Notes under the pieces: model-generated | Told to the model about the DNA's origin: nothing | The model's input: the letters and a program-made list of their open reading frames with translations, nothing else | Databases searched by the model: none | In this document: piece after piece, positions 18,908 through 27,726 of the stretch | Position numbering within the stretch: the stretch's first letter is position 1 | Layout: each line of letters begins with the position of its first letter | Made by a program: the position numbers and the translations under genes | Source of the DNA: Thalassolituus maritimus | GTDB taxonomy: Bacteria; Pseudomonadota; Gammaproteobacteria; Pseudomonadales; Oceanobacteraceae | Length of the DNA: 64,000 nucleotides | Assembly: GCA_913019975.1 (NCBI GenBank) | Contig: CAJWBH010000003.1 | Coordinates: 158,662 to 222,661 of the forward strand | Reading direction: 5' to 3'

Positions 18908-20026
18908 TTATTTAACGCTGGTAATCAGGTCTTTGCGTTCTTCGTCGAGGGTCGCCGCACGTTCCCGGATCATTCTCTCCAGGTCATCGACAAGACCGTC
19001 GTTGGTCAGTTTGCCAGCTGGTTTACCATCGATGTATACGAGATTCGGCTGACCACCAGTCAAACCCAGATCGACTTCTTTGGCTTCGCCCGGTCCGTTC
19101 ACGACACAGCCAATGACAGCAACGTCCATATCGGTACGGATATCTTCGACGCGCATTTCCAGCTCGTTCATGGTTTTGATCACATCAAAGTTCTGACGTG
19201 AACAGCTTGGGCACGCAATAAAGTTAATACCACGGGAGCGCAGCTTCAGTGACTTGAGCATATCCCAGCCCACCTTCACTTCTTCTACCGGATCAGCAGC
19301 AAGAGACACGCGAATAGTGTCGCCAATACCATCCCAAAGAAGCAAACCAAGGCCGATAGAGGACTTCACCGTACCACCTCGCAAACCACCCGCTTCGGTA
19401 ATACCCAGGTGCAGAGGCTGCTCAATCTGATCCGCTATTTTGCGATACGCCGCCACCGTCATGAAAATATCTGACGCTTTCAGGCTCAGTTTGAAATCCG
19501 GGTAGTTAAGACGATCCAGAATATCGATATGGCGCATAGCCGATTCGACCAGAGCGTCTGGCGTCGGTTCGCCGTATTTCTTCTGGAGGTCTTTTTCGAG
19601 AGAGCCCGCGTTAACGCCAATGCGGATCGGAATACCTTTATCTTTCGCCGCATCAATTACCGCGCGCACACGATCTTCACGACCGATATTACCCGGGTTA
19701 ATGCGCAGACAATCGACGCCCAGCTCTGCAACACGGAGCGCAATGCGATAATCAAAATGAATGTCTGAGACGAGTGGAATATCCACCTGTTTGCGGATTT
19801 CACCAAACGCCTCAGCGGCATCCATCGTAGGGACGGATACACGAACAATATCTGCGCCGGCATCCTGCGCACGGCGAATCTGAGCTACGGTTGCAGCAAC
19901 ATCCGTCGTTTCTGTATTCGTCATGGTCTGAATCGCAATAGGCGCATCACCACCTACCGGGACATCGCCCACCCAGATTTTGCGACTTTTTCTGCGCTTA
20001 ATCGGGTTTTCCATGTTTTTATTCAT
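18908..20026 (-). CDS. ispG: 4-hydroxy-3-methylbut-2-enyl-diphosphate synthase (flavodoxin), IspG/GcpE
   Basis: Fe-S enzyme of the MEP isoprenoid pathway that converts MEcPP to HMBPP. The 372-residue short form has a TIM-barrel N-terminal domain with NPGNIG near 112 and a C-terminal domain holding the [4Fe-4S] ligands: the pair in CPSCSR (about 270-275) and the third Cys in [13 protein letters not shown] (about 304-316). It needs cluster assembly, relevant given the reduced isc locus upstream. Its start overlaps the pilW stop by 4 bases (ATGA), coupling the two. The rodZ-like gene often found between pilW and ispG is absent. Confidence 0.98.
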   Translation of the reverse strand: MNKNMENPIKRRKSRKIWVGDVPVGGDAPIAIQTMTNTETTDVAATVAQIRRAQDAGADIVRVSVPTMDAAEAFGEIRKQVDIPLVSDIHFDYRIALRVAELGVDCLRINPGNIGREDRVRAVIDAAKDKGIPIRIGVNAGSLEKDLQKKYGEPTPDALVESAMRHIDILDRLNYPDFKLSLKASDIFMTVAAYRKIADQIEQPLHLGITEAGGLRGGTVKSSIGLGLLLWDGIGDTIRVSLAADPVEEVKVGWDMLKSLKLRSRGINFIACPSCSRQNFDVIKTMNELEMRVEDIRTDMDVAVIGCVVNGPGEAKEVDLGLTGGQPNLVYIDGKPAGKLTNDGLVDDLERMIRERAATLDEERKDLITSVK

Positions 20027-20814
20027 GACTGAGCACCGTTCAGAGATTCCTGATACATCCGATATTCTTCAGATTGCGGAAAACGTTGTTTCAATTGAGC
20101 CGCCAGCGCAACGCCTCGTGAGGTCTGCTGATGGATCGTCAGTAACTTAATACCCAGCCACAGGCTGTGCGCTGTATGCTCGGTCTGATCACGTTCGACC
20201 AGACGATCAAAGCGATCAAAATATTTGAGAGACTCGTCATACCGCTGAGCCTCAAATAACAGAGTTGAGATATTGACCAGCGCATCGACGTTATAAGGGG
20301 CCAGACGCAGCGACTGACTATATGCCTCGATGGCTCCCTGAGAATTTTCCATACGATAGAAATTCAGGGCCATATCGTTGTATGCACCAACCCGGTTATT
20401 GTAGTAACGGTCGTTAGCAACCTCGGACAACAAATCGCGCGCTTCTTTATGACGCTTCATGCGTGCATAGAGGCGACCAAGGTGGTGACGGGCCAGCGTA
20501 AAGTCAGGGTCTTCTCGCAGCGCCTTTTTGAATGATTCTTCCGCCAGATCAAGCTCGCCTTCGGTTTGCCAGACCAACCCCATAGCATCGTTTGCCTGTG
20601 GGTCATCCGGATTAATTTCGAGCGCCCGCTGTAAACGATCACGCGCCCAGTCAGGCCGGCCTTTCTGCAAATAACCAAGGCCAAGCTGAGTGTAATTATC
20701 AACGGCCTTCTCAGGAGACGCTTTTTTACTGAAACGACTTTCTTCGACGGTGACACACGCCTGTAAACCAATTACCAGTGTGATAGCTGTCAATAGTCTG
20801 AATACTGGCATCAC
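20023..20814 (-). CDS. pilW: Type IV pilus biogenesis/stability lipoprotein PilW (PilF)
   Basis: Outer-membrane pilotin-type lipoprotein that lets the PilQ secretin assemble for type IV pili. The 263 residues begin with a signal peptide and lipobox LQAC, then hold about six TPR repeats, for example [19 protein letters not shown] and [19 protein letters not shown]. It lies between rlmN and ispG with 4-base overlaps on both sides, the standard place for this gene. No other pilus gene is visible in the window. Confidence 0.93.
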   Translation of the reverse strand: MMPVFRLLTAITLVIGLQACVTVEESRFSKKASPEKAVDNYTQLGLGYLQKGRPDWARDRLQRALEINPDDPQANDAMGLVWQTEGELDLAEESFKKALREDPDFTLARHHLGRLYARMKRHKEARDLLSEVANDRYYNNRVGAYNDMALNFYRMENSQGAIEAYSQSLRLAPYNVDALVNISTLLFEAQRYDESLKYFDRFDRLVERDQTEHTAHSLWLGIKLLTIHQQTSRGVALAAQLKQRFPQSEEYRMYQESLNGAQS

Positions 20815-21944
20815 GAAGCTCGACCTCCCTGTTCGCTGTCAATCTGAACGGCATCAATATAACGCTGACTACGACGCGTGCGATCCTCTACTTTACCGAC
20901 CAGCTGACCACAGGCCGCGTCGATATCATCCCCCCGCGTAGAGCGGATAGTGACCACATGGCCCTGACTGATAAGGTAATCACGGAAGCGATATACGCGG
21001 TTATTACTCGGACGACGATACCCTGAATTAGGAAACGGATTAAACGGAATCAGGTTAATTTTGCACGGCACCAGCTTCATCAGCTCAGCCAGTTCTTCGG
21101 CGTGCGCCATCTCGTCATTCACACCGTCGATCAGGGTATATTCAATCGTGGCTTTACGCTTGTCTGGCAACTTGCCAAGGTAACGATTAGTCGCAGAAAT
21201 CAGTTCGCTGAGCGGGTACTTTTTGTTGAGAGGTACCAGTGTATTGCGCAGCTCATCGTTAGGCGCGTGCAGAGAAATAGCCAGAGAGACATCCGTGACA
21301 TCACCGAGCTTATCAATCATAGGGACAACGCCCGACGTGCTCAGCGTGACGCGACGCTTGGACAAGCCATAAGCGTTGTCGTCCATCATCAGATTCATGG
21401 CGTCGACAACGTTATCGAAGTTGAGCAGAGGTTCACCCATTCCCATCATAACGACGTTCGTGATGCGGCGTTCACGGCGCTCACCTGGCTCATGAAAACT
21501 CATGGCGGCAACATAAAGCTGACCAATGATCTCTGCCACAGTCAGATCACGGTTAAAGCCCTGTTTGCCCGTGGAGCAGAAGCTGCAGTCCAGTGCGCAG
21601 CCAATCTGCGAACTGACACACAGGGTGCCACGATCTTTCTCAGGGATATAAACGGTTTCGACGGCACTGCCTCCCGGCATACGCATCACCCATTTGCGGG
21701 TGCCATCTTTTGAGAAATCTTCATATACGACTTCAGGCAGGACAATTTCACTGACTTCTGCCAGCTTTGCGCGCAGCGCCTTGCCCATGTTCGTCATCTT
21801 TTCGAAGTCCGATTCGCCATACTGGTGAATCCACTTCAGCATCTGTTGCGCACGGAATTTCTTTTCACCAATGCTCAGGAAGAACTCTTCCATCTTCGCA
21901 GGTGACAGGCCCAGCAGGTTGGTTTTTTCTGAAGTGTCGGACAT
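20811..21944 (-). CDS. rlmN: Dual-specificity rRNA/tRNA methyltransferase RlmN
   Basis: Radical-SAM enzyme that makes m2A2503 in 23S rRNA and m2A37 in some tRNAs. The 377 residues carry the [4Fe-4S] motif CALDCSFC (about 116-123) preceded by the SSQIG segment, the SAM-binding MGMGEP stretch, and the C-terminal resolving Cys in [10 protein letters not shown] (about 345). The start at 21944 gives [11 protein letters not shown], matching homologues, with AGG about 10 nt upstream. A GTG at 21968 is possible but adds eight non-conserved residues. It overlaps pilW by 4 bases. It lies 82 bp downstream of ndk. Confidence 0.97.
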   Translation of the reverse strand: MSDTSEKTNLLGLSPAKMEEFFLSIGEKKFRAQQMLKWIHQYGESDFEKMTNMGKALRAKLAEVSEIVLPEVVYEDFSKDGTRKWVMRMPGGSAVETVYIPEKDRGTLCVSSQIGCALDCSFCSTGKQGFNRDLTVAEIIGQLYVAAMSFHEPGERRERRITNVVMMGMGEPLLNFDNVVDAMNLMMDDNAYGLSKRRVTLSTSGVVPMIDKLGDVTDVSLAISLHAPNDELRNTLVPLNKKYPLSELISATNRYLGKLPDKRKATIEYTLIDGVNDEMAHAEELAELMKLVPCKINLIPFNPFPNSGYRRPSNNRVYRFRDYLISQGHVVTIRSTRGDDIDAACGQLVGKVEDRTRRSQRYIDAVQIDSEQGGRAS

Positions 21945-21991
21945 GTTGGAATACCTGAAGTACAGCACCGGGCTAGCCGGCAGGGTGAACA

Positions 21992-22015
21992 GGGCAGCAA
22001 GCGTTGCTACTGCCC
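21992..22015. other. Imperfect hairpin between ndk and rlmN
   Basis: GGGCAG (21992-21997) pairs with CTGCCC (22010-22015), with inner CAA/TTG pairs. There is no T-run on the minus strand, so it may only attenuate or stabilise the ndk message rather than separate it from rlmN. Confidence 0.35.
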
Positions 22016-22026
22016 CACTGCATCAC

Positions 22027-22452
22027 TTAGCGTGCGCAGATTTCTTCAGCATTGAAGAAATAATCGATTTCACGTGCTGCAGACTCAGCAGAGTCAGAAC
22101 CGTGAACAGCGTTAGCGTCGATGCTTTCAGCGAAGTCAGCGCGGATAGTGCCAGCGTCAGCTTCTTTAGGGTTAGTCGCACCCATCAGTTCGCGGTTCTT
22201 AGCGATCGCGTTTTCACCTTCCAGAACCTGTACAACAACAGGACCAGAAGTCATGAAACCAACCAGATCACCGAAGAAAGGACGCTCTTTGTGCTCAGCG
22301 TAGAAACCGCCAGCTTTTTCGTCGTCCAGCTTCAGCATTTTAGCAGCAACAACCTGCAGGCCAGCTTTTTCAAAGCGAGTCAGGATTTCGCCGATTACGT
22401 TTTTAGCAACAGCATCTGGTTTGATGATGGACAGAGTGCGTTCTACAGCCAT
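22027..22452 (-). CDS. ndk: Nucleoside diphosphate kinase
   Basis: Transfers the gamma-phosphate between nucleoside tri- and diphosphates through a phosphohistidine, keeping NTP and dNTP pools balanced. The 141-residue protein has N-terminal [12 protein letters not shown], and NAVHGSDS near 113 with the catalytic His. GGAG lies 6 nt before the ATG. In gammaproteobacteria with the full isc operon, ndk follows fdx or iscX. Here it follows iscS directly, after a 101-bp gap containing a good -10 element. Confidence 0.98.
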   Translation of the reverse strand: MAVERTLSIIKPDAVAKNVIGEILTRFEKAGLQVVAAKMLKLDDEKAGGFYAEHKERPFFGDLVGFMTSGPVVVQVLEGENAIAKNRELMGATNPKEADAGTIRADFAESIDANAVHGSDSAESAAREIDYFFNAEEICAR

Positions 22453-22504
22453 TTTTTAGCTCCAAAGTAGGTGTTTGTGTGTGTTTAGGGTTCAAAACCC
22501 GCGG

Positions 22505-22510
22505 ATTATA
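22505..22510 (-). promoter_or_regulatory. Probable -10 element of an ndk promoter
   Basis: A perfect TATAAT on the minus strand (ATTATA on plus) lies 53 nt upstream of the ndk start. The matching -35 is weak (ACAACT or TACAAC at 16-17 nt). It suggests ndk can be transcribed separately from iscRS. Confidence 0.45.
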
Positions 22511-22553
22511 CGCACCTTTCTATGAAAGTTGTATAAAGGATGCCGCAACTCAC

Positions 22554-23717
22554 TCACTGTTTACGAAGGAGGCTTACAACACGCGAAACTTCAGTAATCG
22601 CGAAGTCGATCTCTTCTTCCGTTGTGTAGCGGCCAACACTCATTCGCAAACCCGCGTGAGCCAACTGATCACTGCGTCCGATTGCTTTCAGAACGTAGGA
22701 TGGCTCCACACTCGCCGAGGTACAGGCAGAGCCGGAAGACACGGCCACTTTCGCCAGGCTGGCAAGCAAGATTTCACCATCCACGTCTGCAAAACTCACA
22801 TTGAGATGGTTAGCGACACGCGCATCAAGGTCACCGTTCACCCAGACATCACCCAGTGATGAGATTCCTGCCCAGAGACGATCACGCAATTCGCGGATAC
22901 GTGCTTCATCGGTCACCAGCTGCTCACTGACCAGGCGAGCAGCCTCGCCAAAGCCCACCAGCTGATGCGTTGGCAAAGTGCCTGAGCGCATGCCACGCTC
23001 ATGCCCACCACCATGGATCTGACTGACTAAAGGCACCTGAGGGTCGCGACGTACATACAAAGCGCCAATGCCCTTAGGGCCGTAAAACTTGTGCGCCGAC
23101 AAGGACATCATATCAACGCCCCAGTCACTGACATTGACAGCCATTTTACCAACGGCCTGGGCTGCATCGACGTGCAGCAAAGACTTGTGACCTTTGAGTA
23201 GCTTCGCGATCGCTGGAATGTCAGTCACTGTGCCCAGTTCATTGTTAACCGCCATTAGCGTGACGAGACACGTATTGTCGGTCAGAGCATCCGCCACCTG
23301 CGACGGCTGAATAAGGCCATCCGCATCCGGCGTAAGGTAACTGACGTGAACCTGGTGCCAACGTTCAAGGTAGGCCACCGTATCCAGAACCGCCTTATGT
23401 TCAATGGCGGAGGTGATGATGTGAAGTGGAGTATCCGGCTGTTCGCGTCGAAGCGCTTCGACGTGGCCTTTGATTGCCAGATTGTTACTTTCAGTCGCGC
23501 CCGACGTCCAGACAATTTCGCGGGTATCAGCGCCGATCAGACGGGCCAGTTGGCCACGGGCATTCTCTACCGCCTGCTCAGCCTGCCAGCCGTAGCGATG
23601 CGAACGTGACGCAGGATTCGCAAAGTTGCCGTCCAGAGTCAGGCAGGCAGTCATTGCTTCCGCGACCTCCGGAGCACAGGGAGTCGTCGCTGCGTAATCG
23701 AGATAAATTGATTTCAT
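22554..23717 (-). CDS. iscS: Cysteine desulfurase IscS, C-terminally short
   Basis: PLP enzyme that takes sulfur from cysteine as a persulfide for Fe-S clusters, thiolated tRNA and cofactors. The 387 residues align with IscS throughout: HKAVLD with the active-site His near 109, LSAHKFYGPKG with the PLP Lys near 206, GGGHERGMRSGT near 230, and the mobile-loop nucleophile in SSGSACTSAS near 328. It stops at the equivalent of residue 382-384 of E. coli IscS and lacks the final ~20 residues ending in the conserved EWAHH-type tail, which help bind IscU. No iscU follows. It is 56 bp after iscR. Confidence 0.93.
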   Translation of the reverse strand: MKSIYLDYAATTPCAPEVAEAMTACLTLDGNFANPASRSHRYGWQAEQAVENARGQLARLIGADTREIVWTSGATESNNLAIKGHVEALRREQPDTPLHIITSAIEHKAVLDTVAYLERWHQVHVSYLTPDADGLIQPSQVADALTDNTCLVTLMAVNNELGTVTDIPAIAKLLKGHKSLLHVDAAQAVGKMAVNVSDWGVDMMSLSAHKFYGPKGIGALYVRRDPQVPLVSQIHGGGHERGMRSGTLPTHQLVGFGEAARLVSEQLVTDEARIRELRDRLWAGISSLGDVWVNGDLDARVANHLNVSFADVDGEILLASLAKVAVSSGSACTSASVEPSYVLKAIGRSDQLAHAGLRMSVGRYTTEEEIDFAITEVSRVVSLLRKQ

Positions 23718-23773
23718 TGCTGTATCCGCATCACTGGGTTTTAACGCGCATTGTCCTCAGCGGATCTCTGGCG

Positions 23774-24271
23774 TCAAGCCGAGCGACTGGTGTCCATGCT
23801 GTCGGTAATCAACAGACTATCGATACGGTCGCGGACTCCACGCTCCTGACGACTGGCGATGTCTTTGATTTCACGACGCTCAATAAGCTGAAACAGGGAT
23901 ATGTTCTTCAGGAAACTGTGGATCTGATCGCTCAGATCCATCCACAAATGATGAGTCAGGCACTCTTCGCCATCCTGACAGTCACCTTTGCGGTTGCAGC
24001 GTGTGGCGTCCATGGATTCGTTGACCGCATCCACAATCTCAGCAACGTTAATCTCAGCATCAGCACGGCTAAGTTGATAACCACCACCCGGCCCGCGCAC
24101 ACTGGATACCAGACCATTACGCCGCAACTTGGCGAACAGCTGTTCGAGGTATGACAGAGATATTCCCTGACGACCGGAAATATCGTTCAGGCTGACTGGC
24201 CCCTGACGTGCATGGATAGCCAGGTCCAGCATTGCTGTCACAGCATAACGGCCTTTAGTCGTTAAACGCAT
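23774..24271 (-). CDS. iscR: Fe-S cluster regulator IscR
   Basis: Rrf2-family repressor/activator that senses Fe-S status. The 165-residue protein has an N-terminal winged helix ([13 protein letters not shown], then [15 protein letters not shown]) and three cluster-binding Cys in the stretch C-x5-C-x5-C starting at DATRC (about 92-104), followed by the ligand His in LTHHLW. All ligands are present, so it should bind [2Fe-2S]. GAGGTGAG precedes the ATG. A near-consensus type-1 IscR site overlaps its promoter, implying autorepression. Its normal targets iscU to fdx are absent here. Confidence 0.97.
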   Translation of the reverse strand: MRLTTKGRYAVTAMLDLAIHARQGPVSLNDISGRQGISLSYLEQLFAKLRRNGLVSSVRGPGGGYQLSRADAEINVAEIVDAVNESMDATRCNRKGDCQDGEECLTHHLWMDLSDQIHSFLKNISLFQLIERREIKDIASRQERGVRDRIDSLLITDSMDTSRSA

Positions 24272-24297
24272 AATCTCACCTCGTTAGTACTGGATTG

Positions 24298-24331
24298 ATT
24301 ATGCGTATTTCCGACTAAAACAGTCAACTAT
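24298..24331 (-). promoter_or_regulatory. iscR promoter overlapped by a type-1 IscR binding site
   Basis: On the minus strand TTGACT (24327-24322) and CATAAT (24303-24298) are 18 nt apart, each one base off consensus. The 25-bp stretch 24331-24307 reads ATAGTTGACTG...TAGTCGGAAAT and fits the E. coli type-1 IscR pattern ATASYYGACTRWWWYAGTCRRSTAT, as I recall it, at 23 of 25 positions. It covers the -35, as expected for autorepression by holo-IscR. Confidence 0.8.
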
Positions 24332-24347
24332 GTTGCGAAAGCTTTTG

Positions 24348-25142
24348 TCAGTCTCCGGAGGACTTCTCTCTTTCTGCCTCGAGGCGCTCATGCAGGCTGA
24401 CGAAGGTTTCTTCTTCCAGCTCAGGAAGTGCATCTTCGCAGCTGTGATCCCCAAGGTTACTCAGCGCCCGGCACATATTGTCGATTTTCTTATCGACGTG
24501 ATGCATGTGATCCATAAGGTTGTGGATCGAGCGCGCGATCGGGTCGGGCATATCATCGGTCATACCGTACGCATCAAACCCTATCTTCGCAGCCATTTCC
24601 CGCCGGCGGTTCTCAGCATCCGTACTCGCCTTGCGGATAATACGCCCTGGAATGCCCACCACAGTGACAGATTCAGGCACGTCCTTGGTCACCACAGCGT
24701 TAGAACCAATACGAGCGTCAGCGCCTACAGTAATCGGGCCTAGCACCTTAGCGCCTGCACCGACCACAACACCATCGTGCAAGGTTGGGTGACGCTTACC
24801 TTTATTCCAGCTTGTGCCACCAAGAGTCACACCATGGTAAAGGGTCACATCGTCGCCAATCTCAGCGGTTTCACCAATCACCACGCCCATGCCGTGATCA
24901 ATGAAGAAGCGGTTACCAATGGTTGCGCCCGGGTGAATCTCGATTCCCGTCATCCAGCGACTGAACGTAGAAAGCACACGCGCGAACCATTTCAGGCCGC
25001 GGCGCCATAACCAGTTGGCCAGGCGGTAGTGCATGATCGCATGGACGCCCGGATAGGTGGTGAGTACCTCGAAGGTATTCCGTGCCGCCGGGTCCCTGTC
25101 GAACACACATGCGATATCATCGCGCAATTGACGGATACTCAA
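24348..25142 (-). CDS. cysE: Serine O-acetyltransferase
   Basis: Makes O-acetylserine from serine and acetyl-CoA, the committed step of cysteine synthesis; subject to cysteine feedback. The 264 residues comprise an N-terminal helical domain (1-90) and a left-handed beta-helix of hexapeptide repeats (about 70-160) containing the catalytic [15 protein letters not shown] and the loop with [15 protein letters not shown]. The C-terminal tail after 170 is longer and more charged than in E. coli CysE and is of the Pseudomonas type. Its start overlaps the trmJ stop by 4 bases. It feeds cysM (43.1-44.0 kb) and supplies cysteine for IscS. Confidence 0.95.
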   Translation of the reverse strand: MSIRQLRDDIACVFDRDPAARNTFEVLTTYPGVHAIMHYRLANWLWRRGLKWFARVLSTFSRWMTGIEIHPGATIGNRFFIDHGMGVVIGETAEIGDDVTLYHGVTLGGTSWNKGKRHPTLHDGVVVGAGAKVLGPITVGADARIGSNAVVTKDVPESVTVVGIPGRIIRKASTDAENRRREMAAKIGFDAYGMTDDMPDPIARSIHNLMDHMHHVDKKIDNMCRALSNLGDHSCEDALPELEEETFVSLHERLEAEREKSSGD

Positions 25143-25909
25143 GCCTTATCCCCTTTCTCATCAGACTCTGAGGGATCTGTACGCCGTTGAATGGCCGCCA
25201 GCATGCCCCTGAGAATATTAATTTCCATGCGATCCGGAGCCGCCCGCTGAAAAAGCCGGCGCACACGCGTCATCAGTTGCTTGGGAGTATTGGGGTCAAG
25301 GAAGCCAATCTCAACCAGAGTCTGCTCCATATGCTGCAACATACCGTTCAACTGATCATGCGTTGCCATGGGGTAGTCCCAATCCACGCCCCACCGCTGC
25401 TCACTTTCAGCGTTTTCAACCTCGGTCAGTGCGAGGCGCATTTCGTACGCCATGACCTGAATCGCCTGGGCTACATTGAGCGAAGAGAAGTTCTCATCCG
25501 TTGGAATATGCACGTGTGCATTACACAGATGGAGCTCTTCATTCGTGAGGCCACGGCTTTCGCGGCCAAAAACCAGCGCGATATCATTCCCCGCTGCTGC
25601 TGCCTGAGCCGCCCGGTCGCCGCACTGGCGCGGCGTCATCAGTGGCCACGGGACGCTGCGGCTGCGAGCACTGGTGCCAACCACCAGGCCACAACCCGCG
25701 ATCGCGCCTTCCAGTGTCGGATGAATTTCAGCATTGTGAAGGATATCTTCAGCGCGGGAAGAGCGCTGAATCGCTTCTTCATCGATGCTTGCTATCGGAT
25801 CTACTAACAGCAGGCGACTGAGCCCCATGTTCTTCATCGCCCGTGCCGCTGCACCTATATTTCCGGAGTGTGTGGTGTTAACCATCACGACACAGATTCT
25901 GTTCAGCAT
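25139..25909 (-). CDS. trmJ: tRNA (cytidine/uridine-32-2'-O)-methyltransferase TrmJ
   Basis: SPOUT-class methyltransferase that 2'-O-methylates position 32 of several tRNAs. The 256 residues have the knotted N-terminal domain with [22 protein letters not shown], the SAM-binding [13 protein letters not shown] near 113 and [22 protein letters not shown] near 133, then an extended C-terminal region with [21 protein letters not shown] used in dimer contacts. It is first of the trmJ-cysE unit and divergent from the suhB homologue, an arrangement also known in Pseudomonas. Confidence 0.95.
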   Translation of the reverse strand: MLNRICVVMVNTTHSGNIGAAARAMKNMGLSRLLLVDPIASIDEEAIQRSSRAEDILHNAEIHPTLEGAIAGCGLVVGTSARSRSVPWPLMTPRQCGDRAAQAAAAGNDIALVFGRESRGLTNEELHLCNAHVHIPTDENFSSLNVAQAIQVMAYEMRLALTEVENAESEQRWGVDWDYPMATHDQLNGMLQHMEQTLVEIGFLDPNTPKQLMTRVRRLFQRAAPDRMEINILRGMLAAIQRRTDPSESDEKGDKA

Positions 25910-25983
25910 GTAAGACCCGACGTGGTAGGAATGTAAAGGCCGAGAGTGTAGCGCAAAAGGGACTTCGCCAACCAGTTCTACGC

Positions 25984-25992
25984 TGTTATACT
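25984..25992 (+). promoter_or_regulatory. Extended -10 promoter for the suhB homologue
   Basis: TGTTATACT has the TGn extension and a TATACT -10, about 70 nt before the start codon at 26062. The -35 region (TTCGCC at 17 nt) is poor, which an extended -10 can tolerate. Confidence 0.45.
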
Positions 25993-26061
25993 TCGCGGCC
26001 GTTTTTTAAAGGCTGGGTCTGTCGCCCTGCCTTACGTTCTTTAAAGCAACAGGAATACCCT

Positions 26062-26832
26062 ATGCAACCCATGGTGAATCTGGCGCTGCGCGCTGCGCGC
26101 AACGCCGGTCAGGATCTGGTTCGTCGTCTTGACCGTTTTGATGCTGCTCAGAGTACTGATCAGGAAAAAGCTAAGTTTATTGCTGACTGCACCATTGGTC
26201 TCGAAAAGAGCATTATTTTCGAGCTGAAGAAGTCACTCGCCGACGATAACTTCGAAGGCCGCGAAACCGGTTTCAACGCCGGCAAAGAAGGTCAGCCAGT
26301 GTGGCAGATCTGTGTGATCGATGATCTCGCTAACTTCCGCGTAGGTATTCCGGCGTTTGCTATCATCATCAACTGCCTGCACAAAGACCGCACTGAGCAT
26401 TGCGTTGTCCTCAACCCAATGAATGGTGATGAGTTCAGCGCTTCACGTGGTCGCGGCACCCAACTTAATGGTCGCCGCATCCGTTGTGGTGGCGTGACTA
26501 CCCTGACCGACGCAATTACTGCGTTCACTCAGCCTATGGGCCTGAGTGACAACGCGGCTGACCAGCGCGCGAAAGTAATGCGCCTGATGGAATCAAACTA
26601 CGACGTACGCTCTATTGGCTCGGGCATTCTGACCATGGCTTATGTTGCTGCGGACCGCTTCCAGGCGGCACTGGTGTCTGATCTCGACGCCATCGCACTG
26701 AATGCCGGCACTCTTCTGACCTCAGAAGCGGGCTGCCTGCTTGCAGCCATTGATGGCGCACCGCGTGTTTCTGCACCAGCCAACATTGCAGTAGCGAACC
26801 CACGACTGCTTAAATCTCTTCTGAAACTCTGA
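26062..26832 (+). CDS. suhB: SuhB homologue with degenerate inositol-monophosphatase active site
   Basis: In E. coli and Pseudomonas SuhB is an inositol-monophosphatase-fold protein that also works with Nus factors in rRNA antitermination. The 256-residue protein keeps the fold and the family start (MQPMVNLALRAARNAG) but the metal site is damaged. The usual EE pair is RE in GRETGF (66-71). The hallmark DPLDGTTNF is shortened to DDLANF (87-92). The late WDxAAG is replaced by AIALNAG (210-216). The DxVTxxD stretch near 40 is also gone. The reading frame is open and neighbours are conserved, so this is a maintained gene that has probably lost phosphatase activity. Context (divergent from trmJ-cysE) confirms identity. 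Confidence 0.85.
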   Translation: MQPMVNLALRAARNAGQDLVRRLDRFDAAQSTDQEKAKFIADCTIGLEKSIIFELKKSLADDNFEGRETGFNAGKEGQPVWQICVIDDLANFRVGIPAFAIIINCLHKDRTEHCVVLNPMNGDEFSASRGRGTQLNGRRIRCGGVTTLTDAITAFTQPMGLSDNAADQRAKVMRLMESNYDVRSIGSGILTMAYVAADRFQAALVSDLDAIALNAGTLLTSEAGCLLAAIDGAPRVSAPANIAVANPRLLKSLLKL

Positions 26833-26924
26833 GATTGGTTGGCTTAGTCGCCTGACTTTCAGGTCAGTGCAGAGCACAGTACAACCTCCTGTCTATACTG
26901 CAGTTATAGAAAGGAGGTAAGCCT

Positions 26925-27017
26925 ATGCTCTGGTCTCATCTGAAAATTACGCTTTGCTGGCTGTGCGAGTCGCAGAGCTGCGACGAGCTCTCGCTTCATC
27001 GAGAGAAGATCCAGTAG
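26925..27017 (+). CDS. Possible 30-residue peptide with perfect Shine-Dalgarno
   Basis: AAAGGAGGTAA ends 4 nt before an ATG that opens a 30-codon frame (MLWSHLKITLCWLCES, then QSCDELSLHREKIQ), with three Cys and two Trp. A TATACT at 26894-26899 could be its -10, and a strong terminator lies 28 nt after its stop. The coding sequence also holds an inverted repeat (GTCGCA/TGCGAC). It may be a small protein, a leader peptide or part of a small RNA. I do not recognise it. Confidence 0.4.
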   Translation: MLWSHLKITLCWLCESQSCDELSLHREKIQ

Positions 27018-27044
27018 CCCATATCAGGGCTGAAGACAGATACA

Positions 27045-27071
27045 AAAAAAGCGGCTTCAAGCCGCTTTTTT
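27045..27071. terminator. Bidirectional intrinsic terminator
   Basis: An A-run, GCGGC, the 5-nt loop TTCAA, GCCGC and a T-run form a symmetric terminator. It serves the suhB/small-ORF transcript from the left and the cold-shock-domain gene (stop at 27085) from the right. Confidence 0.95.
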
Positions 27072-27084
27072 ATACTCATCAGAC

Positions 27085-27576
27085 TCAGCGTATCGCCGAT
27101 ACATCTTCCGCCTGAGGGCCTTTCTCACCACGAACAACGCTGAACTTAACGCGCTGACCTTCGGTCAGGGAGCGATGCCCCTGACCACGGATAGAGCGGA
27201 AGTGAACAAACACATCCTCGCCTTCGTCCCAGGTAATAAAGCCAAAGCCTTTCTTCACGTTGAACCACTTAACGACGCCACGCTCACGGCCATCTTCTAC
27301 GTCACTCTCAACCATAGTGCCACTGCTGCGCTGGCGACGGCGACGCGCCGGAACCAGTTGAGCAGACACAAAGCTGATGATGAATGCCAGAATTGCCATA
27401 ACAATCAGTGCGACCGCCATGCCTTCTGAGTTCAGCAGAGTAGAGAAGCTAGTGGCAGCACCACCAGCCAGTTGAATATCTTTAGCCAGACCTGCAATCA
27501 GCGCGACGACAACAAACGGCGCTATTACTGCAAATACGACTGCTACGATTAATTTACGAACCATTAACTTACCCAT
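27085..27576 (-). CDS. Membrane-anchored cold-shock domain protein
   Basis: A 163-residue protein joining two hydrophobic helices (about 6-30 and 51-72) to a basic RRRRQR stretch and a C-terminal cold-shock domain (about 95-163). The nucleic-acid motifs are intact: KGFGFI (RNP1, near 108) and VFVHF (RNP2, near 121). The CSD ends with PQAEDVSAI, as in CspA-type proteins. The basic stretch predicts the CSD on the cytosolic side, tethering an RNA- or ssDNA-binding domain to the membrane. A second ATG at 27564 (MVRKLIV) with GGTAAG before it is an equally good start. The biological role is not known to me. Confidence 0.85.
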   Translation of the reverse strand: MGKLMVRKLIVAVVFAVIAPFVVVALIAGLAKDIQLAGGAATSFSTLLNSEGMAVALIVMAILAFIISFVSAQLVPARRRRQRSSGTMVESDVEDGRERGVVKWFNVKKGFGFITWDEGEDVFVHFRSIRGQGHRSLTEGQRVKFSVVRGEKGPQAEDVSAIR

Positions 27577-27726
27577 GTGTTATCCCGAATCACTCGTTGT
27601 TATTATGCCGGCCAGAGACGGGATGCCCGATATACGTAAAAATACCGTCGCAGACCATTGACAAGTGGGCTATGAAAGCCCAATTAACCAAAAAAATCAA
27701 CACGATAGCGCATGGAGACTGCAATC

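Noticed and set aside
23006-24271. iscRS considered as part of a phage or island insertion
   Set aside because: Flanking order (suhB, trmJ, cysE; ndk, rlmN, pilW) is fully syntenic, and no integrase, repeats or composition change is visible; deletion is a simpler explanation.
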